Assembly (NCBI GenBank): GCA_019454665.1
Contig: JACFNW010000103.1
Location: 1 to 7,309, forward strand
DNA: 7,309 bases
Direction of reading: 5' to 3'
DNA from: Fimbriimonadaceae bacterium
GTDB taxonomy: Bacteria > Armatimonadota > Fimbriimonadia > Fimbriimonadales > Fimbriimonadaceae
Within the stretch, counting starts at the first letter, position 1. Each line of letters opens with the position of its first letter. The notes beneath the pieces were generated by a model, which worked only from the letters and a program-made list of their open reading frames with translations, did no database searches and was not told the DNA's origin. This document shows positions 1-5,884 of this stretch, piece after piece. The position numbers and the translations under genes were made by a program.

Positions 1-1170
1 GAGGACTACTCGATGTCGAAGAAGATCTTGGATTCGGGTTACACCTCGGCGTTCGTGAACCTGTTGTTGGCCGACGACGACTCGAAGTGGTGGACGCCGC
101 TGTGCCAGCGTTCCGGGTTCATCTCGAACTGGGCGTACTTCCCCTTCGACTACAAGCGCTCGGTGCGGCAGAAGTCGCGTTGGATTCTGGGCATCTCGAT
201 TCAGGAATGGACGCTCACGGGCTGGCAGGGCGGTTGGCGCATCCGCGAGAACCTCCTGAAGGACCGCAAGGTGTTCGTCGCCATGACCGCCACGTTGCTG
301 GGCTACCTGTGCTTCATCTACGTCGCCCTCGACTTCATGGGGCGCTGGGGATGGGTTCCCTTCCAGCTTCACCCGGTCGTGGTTCCGGGCACCGTTCTGT
401 TCCAGATGTTGGTCGTCGTATTGGGCCTCAGCTTTGTGCGACTGTTCCAGCGGATGTTCTTCGTGACGGCGGTGTATGGGTTCAAGCCGGCCCTACTCGC
501 CGCGCCACGCATGATGCTCGGCAACATCATCAACGGGCATGCCGCGTTCCTTGCCCTCAAGGCGTTCTCGGATTCGCAACGCGGTCGCCAGGCGATGAAG
601 TGGGCCAAGACCGACCACATGGAAGGCGTCGGTGCGCAGCCGTTCGAGATGGAGCGGCCCCCCGCGCCGCCCGAGCACGAGGTCGAACTCTCGGTTGCCG
701 AATTGTGCCTCAAGCTCCGTGCAAGGGACTCCGCCGAGGTGATCGGCACGTTGGAGCGGATTCGCGCGAATTTGGGGGAGGGGGAGCGGCAACCGATTCT
801 GCACGAGCTTGAGCGCCTGGTCCACTCGAAGGACCCGTTGGTTCGGGCGGCCGTTGGTAAGACCATCGGTCGCATCGCCTGGACGGAACTGATGCCCGAG
901 TTGTGCATCTTGGTCGGCGACCACGAGTGGCCTGTGCGCGCCAACGCGACGAGTGCGCTCTTGGATCAGCCGAACTTCGGGGAGCTTGCCGACCTGGTTC
1001 TCATTTCGCGCGACAAGTTCGCCATCGAGACGCTGGTGAAGATGCTGGAGCAAGACGAGCCCAGATTGGCCCTGTTGGCCGAGGGCGGATCGCTCTCGAA
1101 CCGCGCCCGCAACGTCTTGCTGGAGAGGTCGAAGGTGTTTCAGCGGTTCACGCAACGTCCGGCCGCCTAG
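1..1170 (+). CDS. NfrB-like family 2 membrane glycosyltransferase, 3' part, with HEAT-like C-terminal region
   Basis: The reading frame is open from base 1, so the start lies upstream; the ATG at base 13 is internal. The first residues read EDYSMSKKILDSGY, matching the (T)EDY motif of processive GT2 enzymes that holds the catalytic base, followed by the QxxRW motif (QKSRW, residues 57-61 from the window edge). Hydrophobic membrane segments follow at about residues 91-113 and 126-149, with a third hydrophobic stretch at about 154-190, then WAKTDH (bases 601-618), which resembles the W-D-K-T-x-H stretch of NfrB-type proteins. In E. coli, NfrB is an inner-membrane glycosyltransferase for a secreted polysaccharide that serves as phage N4 receptor, and it ends in a c-di-GMP-binding MshEN domain. 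Here the tail (about residues 229-385) instead shows HEAT-like helices, with DPLVRAAVGKTIGRI and HEWPVRANATSALL as consecutive units. Substrate unknown. GT2 assignment is firm, NfrB subfamily likely. Confidence 0.85.
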   Translation, partial: EDYSMSKKILDSGYTSAFVNLLLADDDSKWWTPLCQRSGFISNWAYFPFDYKRSVRQKSRWILGISIQEWTLTGWQGGWRIRENLLKDRKVFVAMTATLLGYLCFIYVALDFMGRWGWVPFQLHPVVVPGTVLFQMLVVVLGLSFVRLFQRMFFVTAVYGFKPALLAAPRMMLGNIINGHAAFLALKAFSDSQRGRQAMKWAKTDHMEGVGAQPFEMERPPAPPEHEVELSVAELCLKLRARDSAEVIGTLERIRANLGEGERQPILHELERLVHSKDPLVRAAVGKTIGRIAWTELMPELCILVGDHEWPVRANATSALLDQPNFGELADLVLISRDKFAIETLVKMLEQDEPRLALLAEGGSLSNRARNVLLERSKVFQRFTQRPAA

Positions 1171-1188
1171 GGCACGCTTCGCCTGCGG

Positions 1189-1194
1189 TACATT
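1189..1194 (+). promoter_or_regulatory. -10-like box (TACATT) of a probable leaderless promoter for the S9 peptidase gene
   Basis: TACATT fits the TAnnnT pattern and lies 7 nt before the ATG at 1202, so transcription would begin at or next to the start codon. No Shine-Dalgarno sequence is present. No convincing -35 hexamer is seen at the usual 17-bp spacing. The inference rests on the same arrangement recurring before four other genes in the window. Confidence 0.5.
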
Positions 1195-1201
1195 GGGAAC
1201 G

Positions 1202-3385
1202 ATGCGACGCCGCCTCATTCCGCTGCTGCTCCTCTTCCCTGTCGCTGCCTTCGCCCAACTCCCGCCGCCCGTCGAGGGGCCGAGCTTGGAGCGCTTGTAC
1301 AGCTTCCCGCTGGTGAACGGACGAAGTCCGTCCTCTCCGGCGATGTCGCCCAAGGGCGACCGGATCGTGTTCGGGTGGAACCAGACCGGCGAGCGGAAGC
1401 TCGATCTCTGGCTCATGGAGTTCCCGAGCGGTGCCAAAAAGCAGCTGGTCAAGGCCGACTCCATTCCCGAGTTCCCGAGGCAGGAAGACAAGCGAACCGA
1501 GCTGGAGAAGAAGGAAGCGGCCCTTTATGATGGCGGCATTTCGGGCGCGGTGTGGTCACCCGATGGCGAGGAACTCCTGTTCTCCTACCGTGGGCGGACG
1601 TGGCTGGTGGACCCTGACTCGGGCAACCCCCGGCCCCTGATTGACGCGCAAGAAGGCATCTTCAGCGTGCGGTACACCCCGGATGGCAAGGGCATCGCCT
1701 TCCTCAAGGGAACGAACTTATATGTGCTCGACCGGAAGACCGGCGGAATCAAGCAACTGACGTTTATCGCTTCCCCGAACACCCGCGTAGACGGCTACGA
1801 GTTCTCGCCCGATGGTCAGCGCGTGGCCGTGACCTGGAGCGACGATTCGAAGACCGGCCGCCATGTGATGATGGACTTCTCGAAGGACAAGGCCGAAGTG
1901 GTGAACATTCGCCGAATGTGGCACGGCGAGCGCAGCGTCAACGTCAATGTCGGCGTGGTTCCCGCCAGCGGCGGGGTCATCGAGTGGGTGCCGGGCCTGC
2001 CCACGTACATGTGGCTGACCGACGTGCAGTGGTCGCCGGACAGCTTGCTACTGATGGTGAATTGGTATAAGGAAGACTTCCAAGAGTGGACCATTTCGGT
2101 CACGCCGTACACCACCATGAAGCGGGCCGACGTGTACGTTGAGAAGGCGCCCAAGAACTACCTCGCCGACTGGCGTCCCGCGCTCTGGGCACGCGATTCC
2201 AAGAGCATCGTGTTCGGAACGGACGTGTTGGACGGCAAGTTCGGCTTCCGGTCGGTGCTGAAGATCCCGGCGAGCGGCGGCAAGCCCGAGAAGGTGTATT
2301 CCGAGCAACACGACGTGGCCTCGCTGGCGCGCCCGAAGGACTCGGACCGGCTCATCCTGACCACCATGGCTCGATCCGGCTTGAAGAGCGAGATCACGAT
2401 TCTGGAACCCAACGGCGAGCGGAAGGTCCATGTGGTGGTTCCGGACGGCATGTCCACACCCAAGGAGTTCGACGACGCCGCGAGCCCGCTCTTCAACCAT
2501 CGCGGCGACCGGATCGCCACCATGGCCTCGTCTCGGTCCATGAACCCCGAGTTGTTCGCGGTCGAGCCCGAGGCCAAACGCCTCACCGTCAGCCAGCGCC
2601 CCGAATTCGCCTCGATCAAGTGGGCCGAGACGCAGGAGGTCACGTTCAAGAGCAAGGACGGCCAGACCATTCACGGCCTTTTGATCACTCGGCCCGGACT
2701 CGATAAGAGCAAGAAACACCCCGCGTTCATCTCCAATATGTATGCCAACAGCGCCAAGCAAGCTTGGTCGGGCTACTTTGAGAACTACGCCGCGATGAAC
2801 CTGGACATGGTGGTTCTCCAGGTGGACTTTCGCGCGAGCTGGGGCTATGGCGGCGAGTTCAACAGCGGCTACTGGAAGAGCATGGGCATCGTGGACACGG
2901 ACGAAGCCGTGGCGGCCAAGGAGTTTTTGTCCAACCTTGGCTATGTAAACCCGAATAGAGTCGGCGTTTGGGGATGGAGCTATGGCGGATACTTGACGTG
3001 CATGATCATGCTGACCGCCCCCGGCGTATTCGACACGGGCGTCGCTGTTGCGAGCGTCACCGACTGGAAGAACTACAACGAGTGGTACACCCGGCGTCGG
3101 CTCGGCATGGAGTCGGACGACCCCGAAGTGTATAAGAAGACCAGCCCAAGATGGCATGCAAAGGGCCTTTTAGGGAATCTGTTCTTGGTGCACGGCATGC
3201 TGGACGACAACGTGCTGTACCAGGACACGGCCCAGCTCATTCAGGGCCTGATCGAGGAGGGCAAGCACTTCGACATGCTGGCCTATCCGCGCGACGACCA
3301 CGGCATCGGGAAAGACACCAGTCGCCCGCACGTGTTCACTGCGGTGATGCGTTACCTCTACGAGAAGTTGGGACGCAAGTCTTAG
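1202..3385 (+). CDS. Secreted S9-family serine peptidase (dipeptidyl peptidase IV-like)
   Basis: The 727-residue product begins with a clear signal peptide (MRRR, Leu-rich core, likely cleavage at AFA|Q, residues 16-19), so it is probably periplasmic or secreted. A beta-propeller built from WD40-like PD40 blades follows (SPKGDRIVF, WSPDGEELLF, YTPDGKGIAF, FSPDGQRVAV, WSPDSLLLMV), then an alpha/beta-hydrolase domain from about residue 480. The triad is visible: Ser593 in GWSYGG, Asp668 in HGMLDDNV, His700 in RDDHG. The NYNEWYTRRRLG stretch resembles the equivalent region of DPP4. Such enzymes cleave dipeptides or small peptides, often after proline. Tyr514 in MYANSA is the likely oxyanion-hole tyrosine, but the usual glycine-proline after it is replaced. 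I saw no double-Glu motif, so true DPP4 specificity is uncertain. ATG 1202 is preferred over an in-frame TTG at 1193, which lies inside the -10 box and would precede the signal peptide. The 31-bp gap to the glycosyltransferase holds its own promoter-like box. Confidence 0.93.
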   Translation: MRRRLIPLLLLFPVAAFAQLPPPVEGPSLERLYSFPLVNGRSPSSPAMSPKGDRIVFGWNQTGERKLDLWLMEFPSGAKKQLVKADSIPEFPRQEDKRTELEKKEAALYDGGISGAVWSPDGEELLFSYRGRTWLVDPDSGNPRPLIDAQEGIFSVRYTPDGKGIAFLKGTNLYVLDRKTGGIKQLTFIASPNTRVDGYEFSPDGQRVAVTWSDDSKTGRHVMMDFSKDKAEVVNIRRMWHGERSVNVNVGVVPASGGVIEWVPGLPTYMWLTDVQWSPDSLLLMVNWYKEDFQEWTISVTPYTTMKRADVYVEKAPKNYLADWRPALWARDSKSIVFGTDVLDGKFGFRSVLKIPASGGKPEKVYSEQHDVASLARPKDSDRLILTTMARSGLKSEITILEPNGERKVHVVVPDGMSTPKEFDDAASPLFNHRGDRIATMASSRSMNPELFAVEPEAKRLTVSQRPEFASIKWAETQEVTFKSKDGQTIHGLLITRPGLDKSKKHPAFISNMYANSAKQAWSGYFENYAAMNLDMVVLQVDFRASWGYGGEFNSGYWKSMGIVDTDEAVAAKEFLSNLGYVNPNRVGVWGWSYGGYLTCMIMLTAPGVFDTGVAVASVTDWKNYNEWYTRRRLGMESDDPEVYKKTSPRWHAKGLLGNLFLVHGMLDDNVLYQDTAQLIQGLIEEGKHFDMLAYPRDDHGIGKDTSRPHVFTAVMRYLYEKLGRKS

Positions 3386-3402
3386 CAGCGTTACGGTGCC
3401 AC

Positions 3403-3425
3403 GGCGCGGGTGTCAAACTCGCGCC
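3403..3425. repeat. Short inverted repeat bracketing the DUF1080 -10 box
   Basis: GGCGCG (3403-3408) and CGCGCC (3420-3425) are perfect 6-bp complementary arms separated by 11 nt containing the CAAACT box. No T-tract follows, so it does not look like a terminator for the S9 gene. It could be an operator or a chance GC palindrome in a GC-rich region. Confidence 0.25.
3414..3419 (+). promoter_or_regulatory. -10-like box (CAAACT) of a probable leaderless promoter for the DUF1080 gene
   Basis: CAAACT keeps the A at position 2 and T at position 6 of TAnnnT and lies 6 nt before the ATG at 3426. There is no Shine-Dalgarno sequence. It is the weakest of the five such boxes because position 1 is C. 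A loose TTACGG lies 17 bp upstream (3391-3396), but it is a poor -35 match. Confidence 0.35.
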
Positions 3426-4289
3426 ATGGCCTCCTCTTTCGCGGGTCGTTGGGACCTGACCGTCGGCAGCGGCGACGCCGCCTTCCCTTCTTGGCTTGAA
3501 CTCGCCGAAGGCGCGGACGGGTGGTCCGGCCGCTTCGTCGGAGTCGTAGGCAGCGCGCGTCCGATCCCGCACATCGAGGTGAGCGGCGACCGCTTGCGTT
3601 TCTCGCTTCCGCCCCAGTACGAGGGTTTCGCCGGCGACCTGGCCTTTGAAGCGGACCTCGTCGGCGACACGCTGCAGGGCACGACCAACACCAAGGATGG
3701 GGGCTCGTTGCCGTGGGTCGGCGTTCGGCAACCCGAGGCGACCCCTGGCGAGCCCGTGTGGGGCGAGCCGATCGAGCTTATCGGCTGCGGGATGGCGGGC
3801 TGGGTCGCTCGCTGGCCCCAGATGCAGAACAACTGGTCGAACGTGGATGGGGCGCTGCAGAACTCGGCGGTAGGCACCGACCTGATCTCCGAGGCGTCGT
3901 TCGGCGACTTTCAACTGCTCGCCGAGTACAGCTACCCCAAGGGTTCGAACAGCGGCATCTACCTTCGCGGGCGCTACGAGTTCCAGGTCCTCGACGACTA
4001 CGGCTCCGAGCCCTCGGTCGGCGGAAGCGGCGGCATCTACGGCTTCTTGACGCCCCGGGTCAACGCGATTCGCCCCTTTGGGGAACGGAACACGCTTGAG
4101 TTGACGCTGGTCGGTCGGACGGTTTCCGCCAAGTTGAATGGCAAGACCCTCTACGAAAACGACGAGATTCCTGGGATTACAGGCGGTGCGCTCGACAGCC
4201 GCGAGGGCGAGCCGGGGCCGATCCTGATCCAAGGCGACCACGGCCCGGTCACCTATCATCGGCTGCGCGTGACGCCGCGGGTCGGCTGA
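3426..4289 (+). CDS. DUF1080 (3-keto-disaccharide hydrolase-type) protein with N-terminal extra domain
   Basis: The protein has 287 residues and no signal peptide, so it is predicted cytoplasmic. Residues from about 112 to the end form a LamG-like DUF1080 (PF06439) domain. Family hallmarks are NNWSNVDGAL (135-144), the SNSGIYLRGRYEFQVLDDYG stretch (174-193), GGIYGF (202-207), RNTLELTLVGRTVSAKLNGK (221-240) and the closing GPILIQGDHGPV (264-275). Members of this family include enzymes acting on 3-keto sugars formed by oxidation of glycosides or disaccharides. Residues 1 to about 110 form a separate beta-rich region (GRWDLTV, GWSGRFVGVVGSARPI, LRFSLPPQYEG) of the kind that precedes DUF1080 in some environmental bacteria; its function is unknown to me. 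The start at 3426 is chosen because the codons upstream run through the promoter-like box and lack family similarity. It converges tail to tail with nuoC, one base apart. Whether this copy is catalytic cannot be told from sequence alone. Confidence 0.85.
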   Translation: MASSFAGRWDLTVGSGDAAFPSWLELAEGADGWSGRFVGVVGSARPIPHIEVSGDRLRFSLPPQYEGFAGDLAFEADLVGDTLQGTTNTKDGGSLPWVGVRQPEATPGEPVWGEPIELIGCGMAGWVARWPQMQNNWSNVDGALQNSAVGTDLISEASFGDFQLLAEYSYPKGSNSGIYLRGRYEFQVLDDYGSEPSVGGSGGIYGFLTPRVNAIRPFGERNTLELTLVGRTVSAKLNGKTLYENDEIPGITGGALDSREGEPGPILIQGDHGPVTYHRLRVTPRVG

Positions 4290-4290
4290 T

Positions 4291-4893
4291 TCAGCGTCCG
4301 GATACGCCTTCGGAGCCCGTTTTGCCTTCGAAGCTCTCGCCTGCGTGGGGCATCGAGATGTCCTCGACCGCAGGACCGTGCTCGCGGCGGTCGAACAGCA
4401 CGTCCTCGCCACCCAATGGGTACTCCTTGCGGAGCGGGAAGCCCACCCAGTCGTCCGGCAGCAGGAACCGACCGGTTTGCTCGTTGCCCTCGAACACCAC
4501 GCCGTACAGATCGTTGATCTCGCGTTCGGGGTACTCGGCGCCAAGGAACAGGTGCTTGGCGGTGGGCACCTTCTGACCGTCGTCCACGGCCACCTTGACG
4601 AAGATGCGCGAGTAGTGCTTGGTGGACATCAGGTTGTAGACCACCTCGAACCGCCCTTCCAGGTCTCGCTCGTGGGGCCAGGCGCTGTAATCCACGCCGA
4701 CGCATTCGCAGAAGTAGTCGTACTGGAGTTCGGGATGCTCCTTGAGCGTGCGCAGGGCGTCCAGCACGCGTTCGCGGGCTACGCAAAGGTAGGTCTCGCC
4801 GCGAAACTCCTTGACTTTGATCAGCGCGTCGCCGAGAGCCTCGCGCACTCGGACGGCTTCGAGCCGCTCGTCGCCCAACATGGGAGCGCCCAT
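4291..4893 (-). CDS. nuoC: NADH-quinone oxidoreductase subunit C (complex I 30-kDa subunit)
   Basis: The 200-residue protein has the complex I 30-kDa subunit core. YDYFCECVGVDYS (58-70) and FEVVYNLMS (82-90) lie in the N-terminal half, and the signature region YPEREINDLYGVVFEG (121-136) is followed by DDWVGFPLRKEYPLGG (147-162). NuoC is a peripheral-arm subunit without cofactors that sits with NuoB and NuoD near the quinone site. The start is firm: ATG 4893 follows the nuoA stop by a single base (TGA-G-ATG) with GGAGG 9 nt upstream. One oddity is that the signature position usually occupied by His is Asn137 (EGNEQTGR). The expected neighbours nuoB and nuoD are absent: nuoA lies directly upstream, and a convergent DUF1080 gene occupies the downstream side. 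Function is clear from family; whether it works in a standard 14-subunit complex is inference. Confidence 0.95.
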   Translation of the reverse strand: MGAPMLGDERLEAVRVREALGDALIKVKEFRGETYLCVARERVLDALRTLKEHPELQYDYFCECVGVDYSAWPHERDLEGRFEVVYNLMSTKHYSRIFVKVAVDDGQKVPTAKHLFLGAEYPEREINDLYGVVFEGNEQTGRFLLPDDWVGFPLRKEYPLGGEDVLFDRREHGPAVEDISMPHAGESFEGKTGSEGVSGR

Positions 4894-4894
4894 C

Positions 4895-5350
4895 TCAGCG
4901 AGCCTCCGCGACGAGTTCGAGGCCGCGTCGAGCGGGGACTTCGGGCTCTTCGCCGAGCTTGGCGGGGTCCAGCGAGGTCGCCTCGTCCCAATCCACGGCG
5001 TTCACGCGGAGCACATAGGCGTCGCCTAGTATCCAGAGGGCCATGTAGACCATGATGGCCCAGAAGCTGAAGATCTGGTACGCCAAGTCGGCGTGCTTGA
5101 ACACCGTGAGCCAGCTCCACAGGAAGACGACTTCGATGTCGAAGAGGATGAATAGCATGCCGACGAGGTAGAACTTGACGGGGAACCGCTCGCGCGCATC
5201 GCCGAGCGGTGCGACGCCGCACTCGTAGGGCGACTGCTTGTAGGTCGTCGTGCGCTTGGGGCCGAGGATGTAGCTCAGGCTGACCATCGCCGCGCACAGG
5301 GTGGCGGCGACGCCGACGAGGATCACGATGGCGGTGTAATCGCTGGACAT
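4895..5350 (-). CDS. nuoA: NADH-quinone oxidoreductase subunit A
   Basis: The 151-residue membrane protein has three transmembrane helices at about residues 7-29, 61-84 and 92-113. The loop after helix 1 carries the family signature: SPYECGVAPLGDARERFPVK (residues 40-59) with the conserved Cys44. FYLVGMLFILFDIEVVFL (60-77) then carries the conserved acidic residues Asp71 and Glu73. NuoA helps form the quinone channel and the link between the membrane and peripheral arms of complex I. The tail after residue 115 is hydrophilic and somewhat long (about 36 residues). Helix 2 ends in WSW (78-80) where many homologues have a proline before the Trp. The gene opens a two-gene unit with nuoC, one base apart. 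It has no Shine-Dalgarno sequence but has a TAGAAT box 9 nt before its ATG. Divergent from the toxin-antitoxin pair across 57 bp. Confidence 0.96.
   Translation of the reverse strand: MSSDYTAIVILVGVAATLCAAMVSLSYILGPKRTTTYKQSPYECGVAPLGDARERFPVKFYLVGMLFILFDIEVVFLWSWLTVFKHADLAYQIFSFWAIMVYMALWILGDAYVLRVNAVDWDEATSLDPAKLGEEPEVPARRGLELVAEAR
4903..4907 (-). promoter_or_regulatory. Shine-Dalgarno sequence of nuoC (GGAGG)
   Basis: GGAGG on the minus strand lies within the 3' end of nuoA, 9 nt before the nuoC ATG. It fixes the nuoC start. It also shows that this organism uses Shine-Dalgarno initiation inside operons, in contrast to the first genes of each unit, which lack one. Confidence 0.8.
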
Positions 5351-5359
5351 CGTAGCCCG

Positions 5360-5365
5360 ATTCTA
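5360..5365 (-). promoter_or_regulatory. -10-like box (TAGAAT) of the nuoAC promoter
   Basis: Read on the minus strand, TAGAAT is five of six to the TATAAT consensus and sits 9 nt before the nuoA ATG, giving a leader of at most a few bases. No clear -35 is seen. The box faces away from the TA promoter, whose TAGACT begins 30 bp further right. Confidence 0.55.
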
Positions 5366-5399
5366 CCTGCCGGAGCGGGTCGGGGGTGCCGTGGGTAGA
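5362..5399. repeat. Inverted repeat spanning the divergent nuoA / TA promoters
   Basis: TCTACC (5362-5367) and GGTAGA (5394-5399) are perfect inverted 6-bp arms 26 nt apart. The symmetry arises because both divergent -10 boxes have the form GGTAGAnT. It may only reflect two similar -10 elements, but it could also offer a symmetric site to a regulator such as the TA antitoxin. Confidence 0.4.
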
Positions 5400-5401
5400 C
5401 T
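5396..5401 (+). promoter_or_regulatory. -10-like box (TAGACT) of the mntA-hepT promoter
   Basis: TAGACT fits TAnnnT and lies 6 nt before the ATG at 5408, with no Shine-Dalgarno sequence between. Transcription would start at the initiation codon. No recognisable -35 hexamer is seen 17 bp upstream. Confidence 0.5.
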
Positions 5402-5407
5402 CCCGGC

Positions 5408-5884
5408 ATGAATCGGCACAGCCTCAACTCGATGGAGCAGGCAGGGCACGGCTTGCAGACCACCGTGGCCCACGTGCTGGGCTGGCTCGCTGCAGGGATG
5501 TCGCCTGAGGAGATCCTGGCCGACCACCCCGAGTTCACGGAGGAGGATATCCGCGCCTGCTTGGCGTATGAGGGTCTCGCTACGGTGGCTGCAAGGAGGA
5601 CAGACATCGCTGCGCTTTGCGGCAAGTACGGTGTCAAGCGTTTGCGACTCTTCGGTAGCGCGTTACGTCCGGATTGGGACGCGAACGCAAGCGACTTGGA
5701 CTTTCTGGCCGAGTTTGGCCCGCCGCCGCCCGGTATCAATCTCTTTGATCAGCAGTTTGGTCTTCAGGTCGATCTTGAGCGGCTCTTGGGCCGAGCGGTT
5801 GACGTGGTCGACTGGGCTGCGGCGAAGAAACCTCACTTCCGACACTCCGCTGAAGCGGGTGCACTCGAAGTCTATGCGGCTTGA
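5408..5884 (+). CDS. mntA: MntA-type nucleotidyltransferase antitoxin with N-terminal DUF433-like domain
   Basis: The 158-residue protein appears to join two antitoxin modules. Residues about 14-54 (VAHVLGWLAAGMSPEEILAD, then EFTEEDIRACLAY) match the DUF433 pattern, a small HTH-type domain usually found as a stand-alone VapB-like antitoxin. Its extreme N-terminus lacks a clear IRGTR motif and looks shortened (HGLQTTVAHV). Residues about 62-158 are a minimal nucleotidyltransferase: LFGSALR (81-87) with the GS motif, SDLDFLAEF (95-103) with Asp96 and Asp98, and VDVVD (131-135) with Asp132 as probable third carboxylate. MntA proteins neutralise the HEPN toxin HepT by AMPylating its tyrosine. The intact active-site residues suggest an active enzyme. 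The following hepT gene overlaps by 11 nt. The DUF433 part could provide DNA binding for autoregulation; that is inference. The domain identification is by pattern only. Confidence 0.87.
   Translation: MNRHSLNSMEQAGHGLQTTVAHVLGWLAAGMSPEEILADHPEFTEEDIRACLAYEGLATVAARRTDIAALCGKYGVKRLRLFGSALRPDWDANASDLDFLAEFGPPPPGINLFDQQFGLQVDLERLLGRAVDVVDWAAAKKPHFRHSAEAGALEVYAA

Noticed and set aside
13..1170. ATG at 13 as the real start of the glycosyltransferase
   Set aside because: The frame is open to base 1 and the residues before it (EDYS) complete the GT2 (T)EDY motif, so the gene continues upstream of the window.
493..1491. Long minus-strand open frame across the glycosyltransferase and S9 gene boundary
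   Set aside because: Arg/Leu/Gly-rich composition typical of the antisense of GC-rich genes, no recognisable motif, and it overlaps two well-supported genes.
2048..3157. Minus-strand open frame of 369 codons opposite the S9 peptidase
   Set aside because: It lies wholly opposite the conserved catalytic domain, has low-complexity antisense-like composition and no domain pattern.
3336..4544. Minus-strand open frame of 402 codons opposite the DUF1080 gene and overlapping nuoC
   Set aside because: It conflicts with two clearly recognised genes in other frames and its translation shows no family motif.
4345..5055. Plus-strand open frame opposite nuoC and nuoA
   Set aside because: It is antisense to highly conserved complex I genes and shows no independent coding evidence.
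5408..5884. Frameshift or sequencing error joining a DUF433 gene to the nucleotidyltransferase
   Set aside because: The frame is uninterrupted through both parts, the linker is short and natural-looking, and no separate start with promoter or Shine-Dalgarno is seen before the MNT part.
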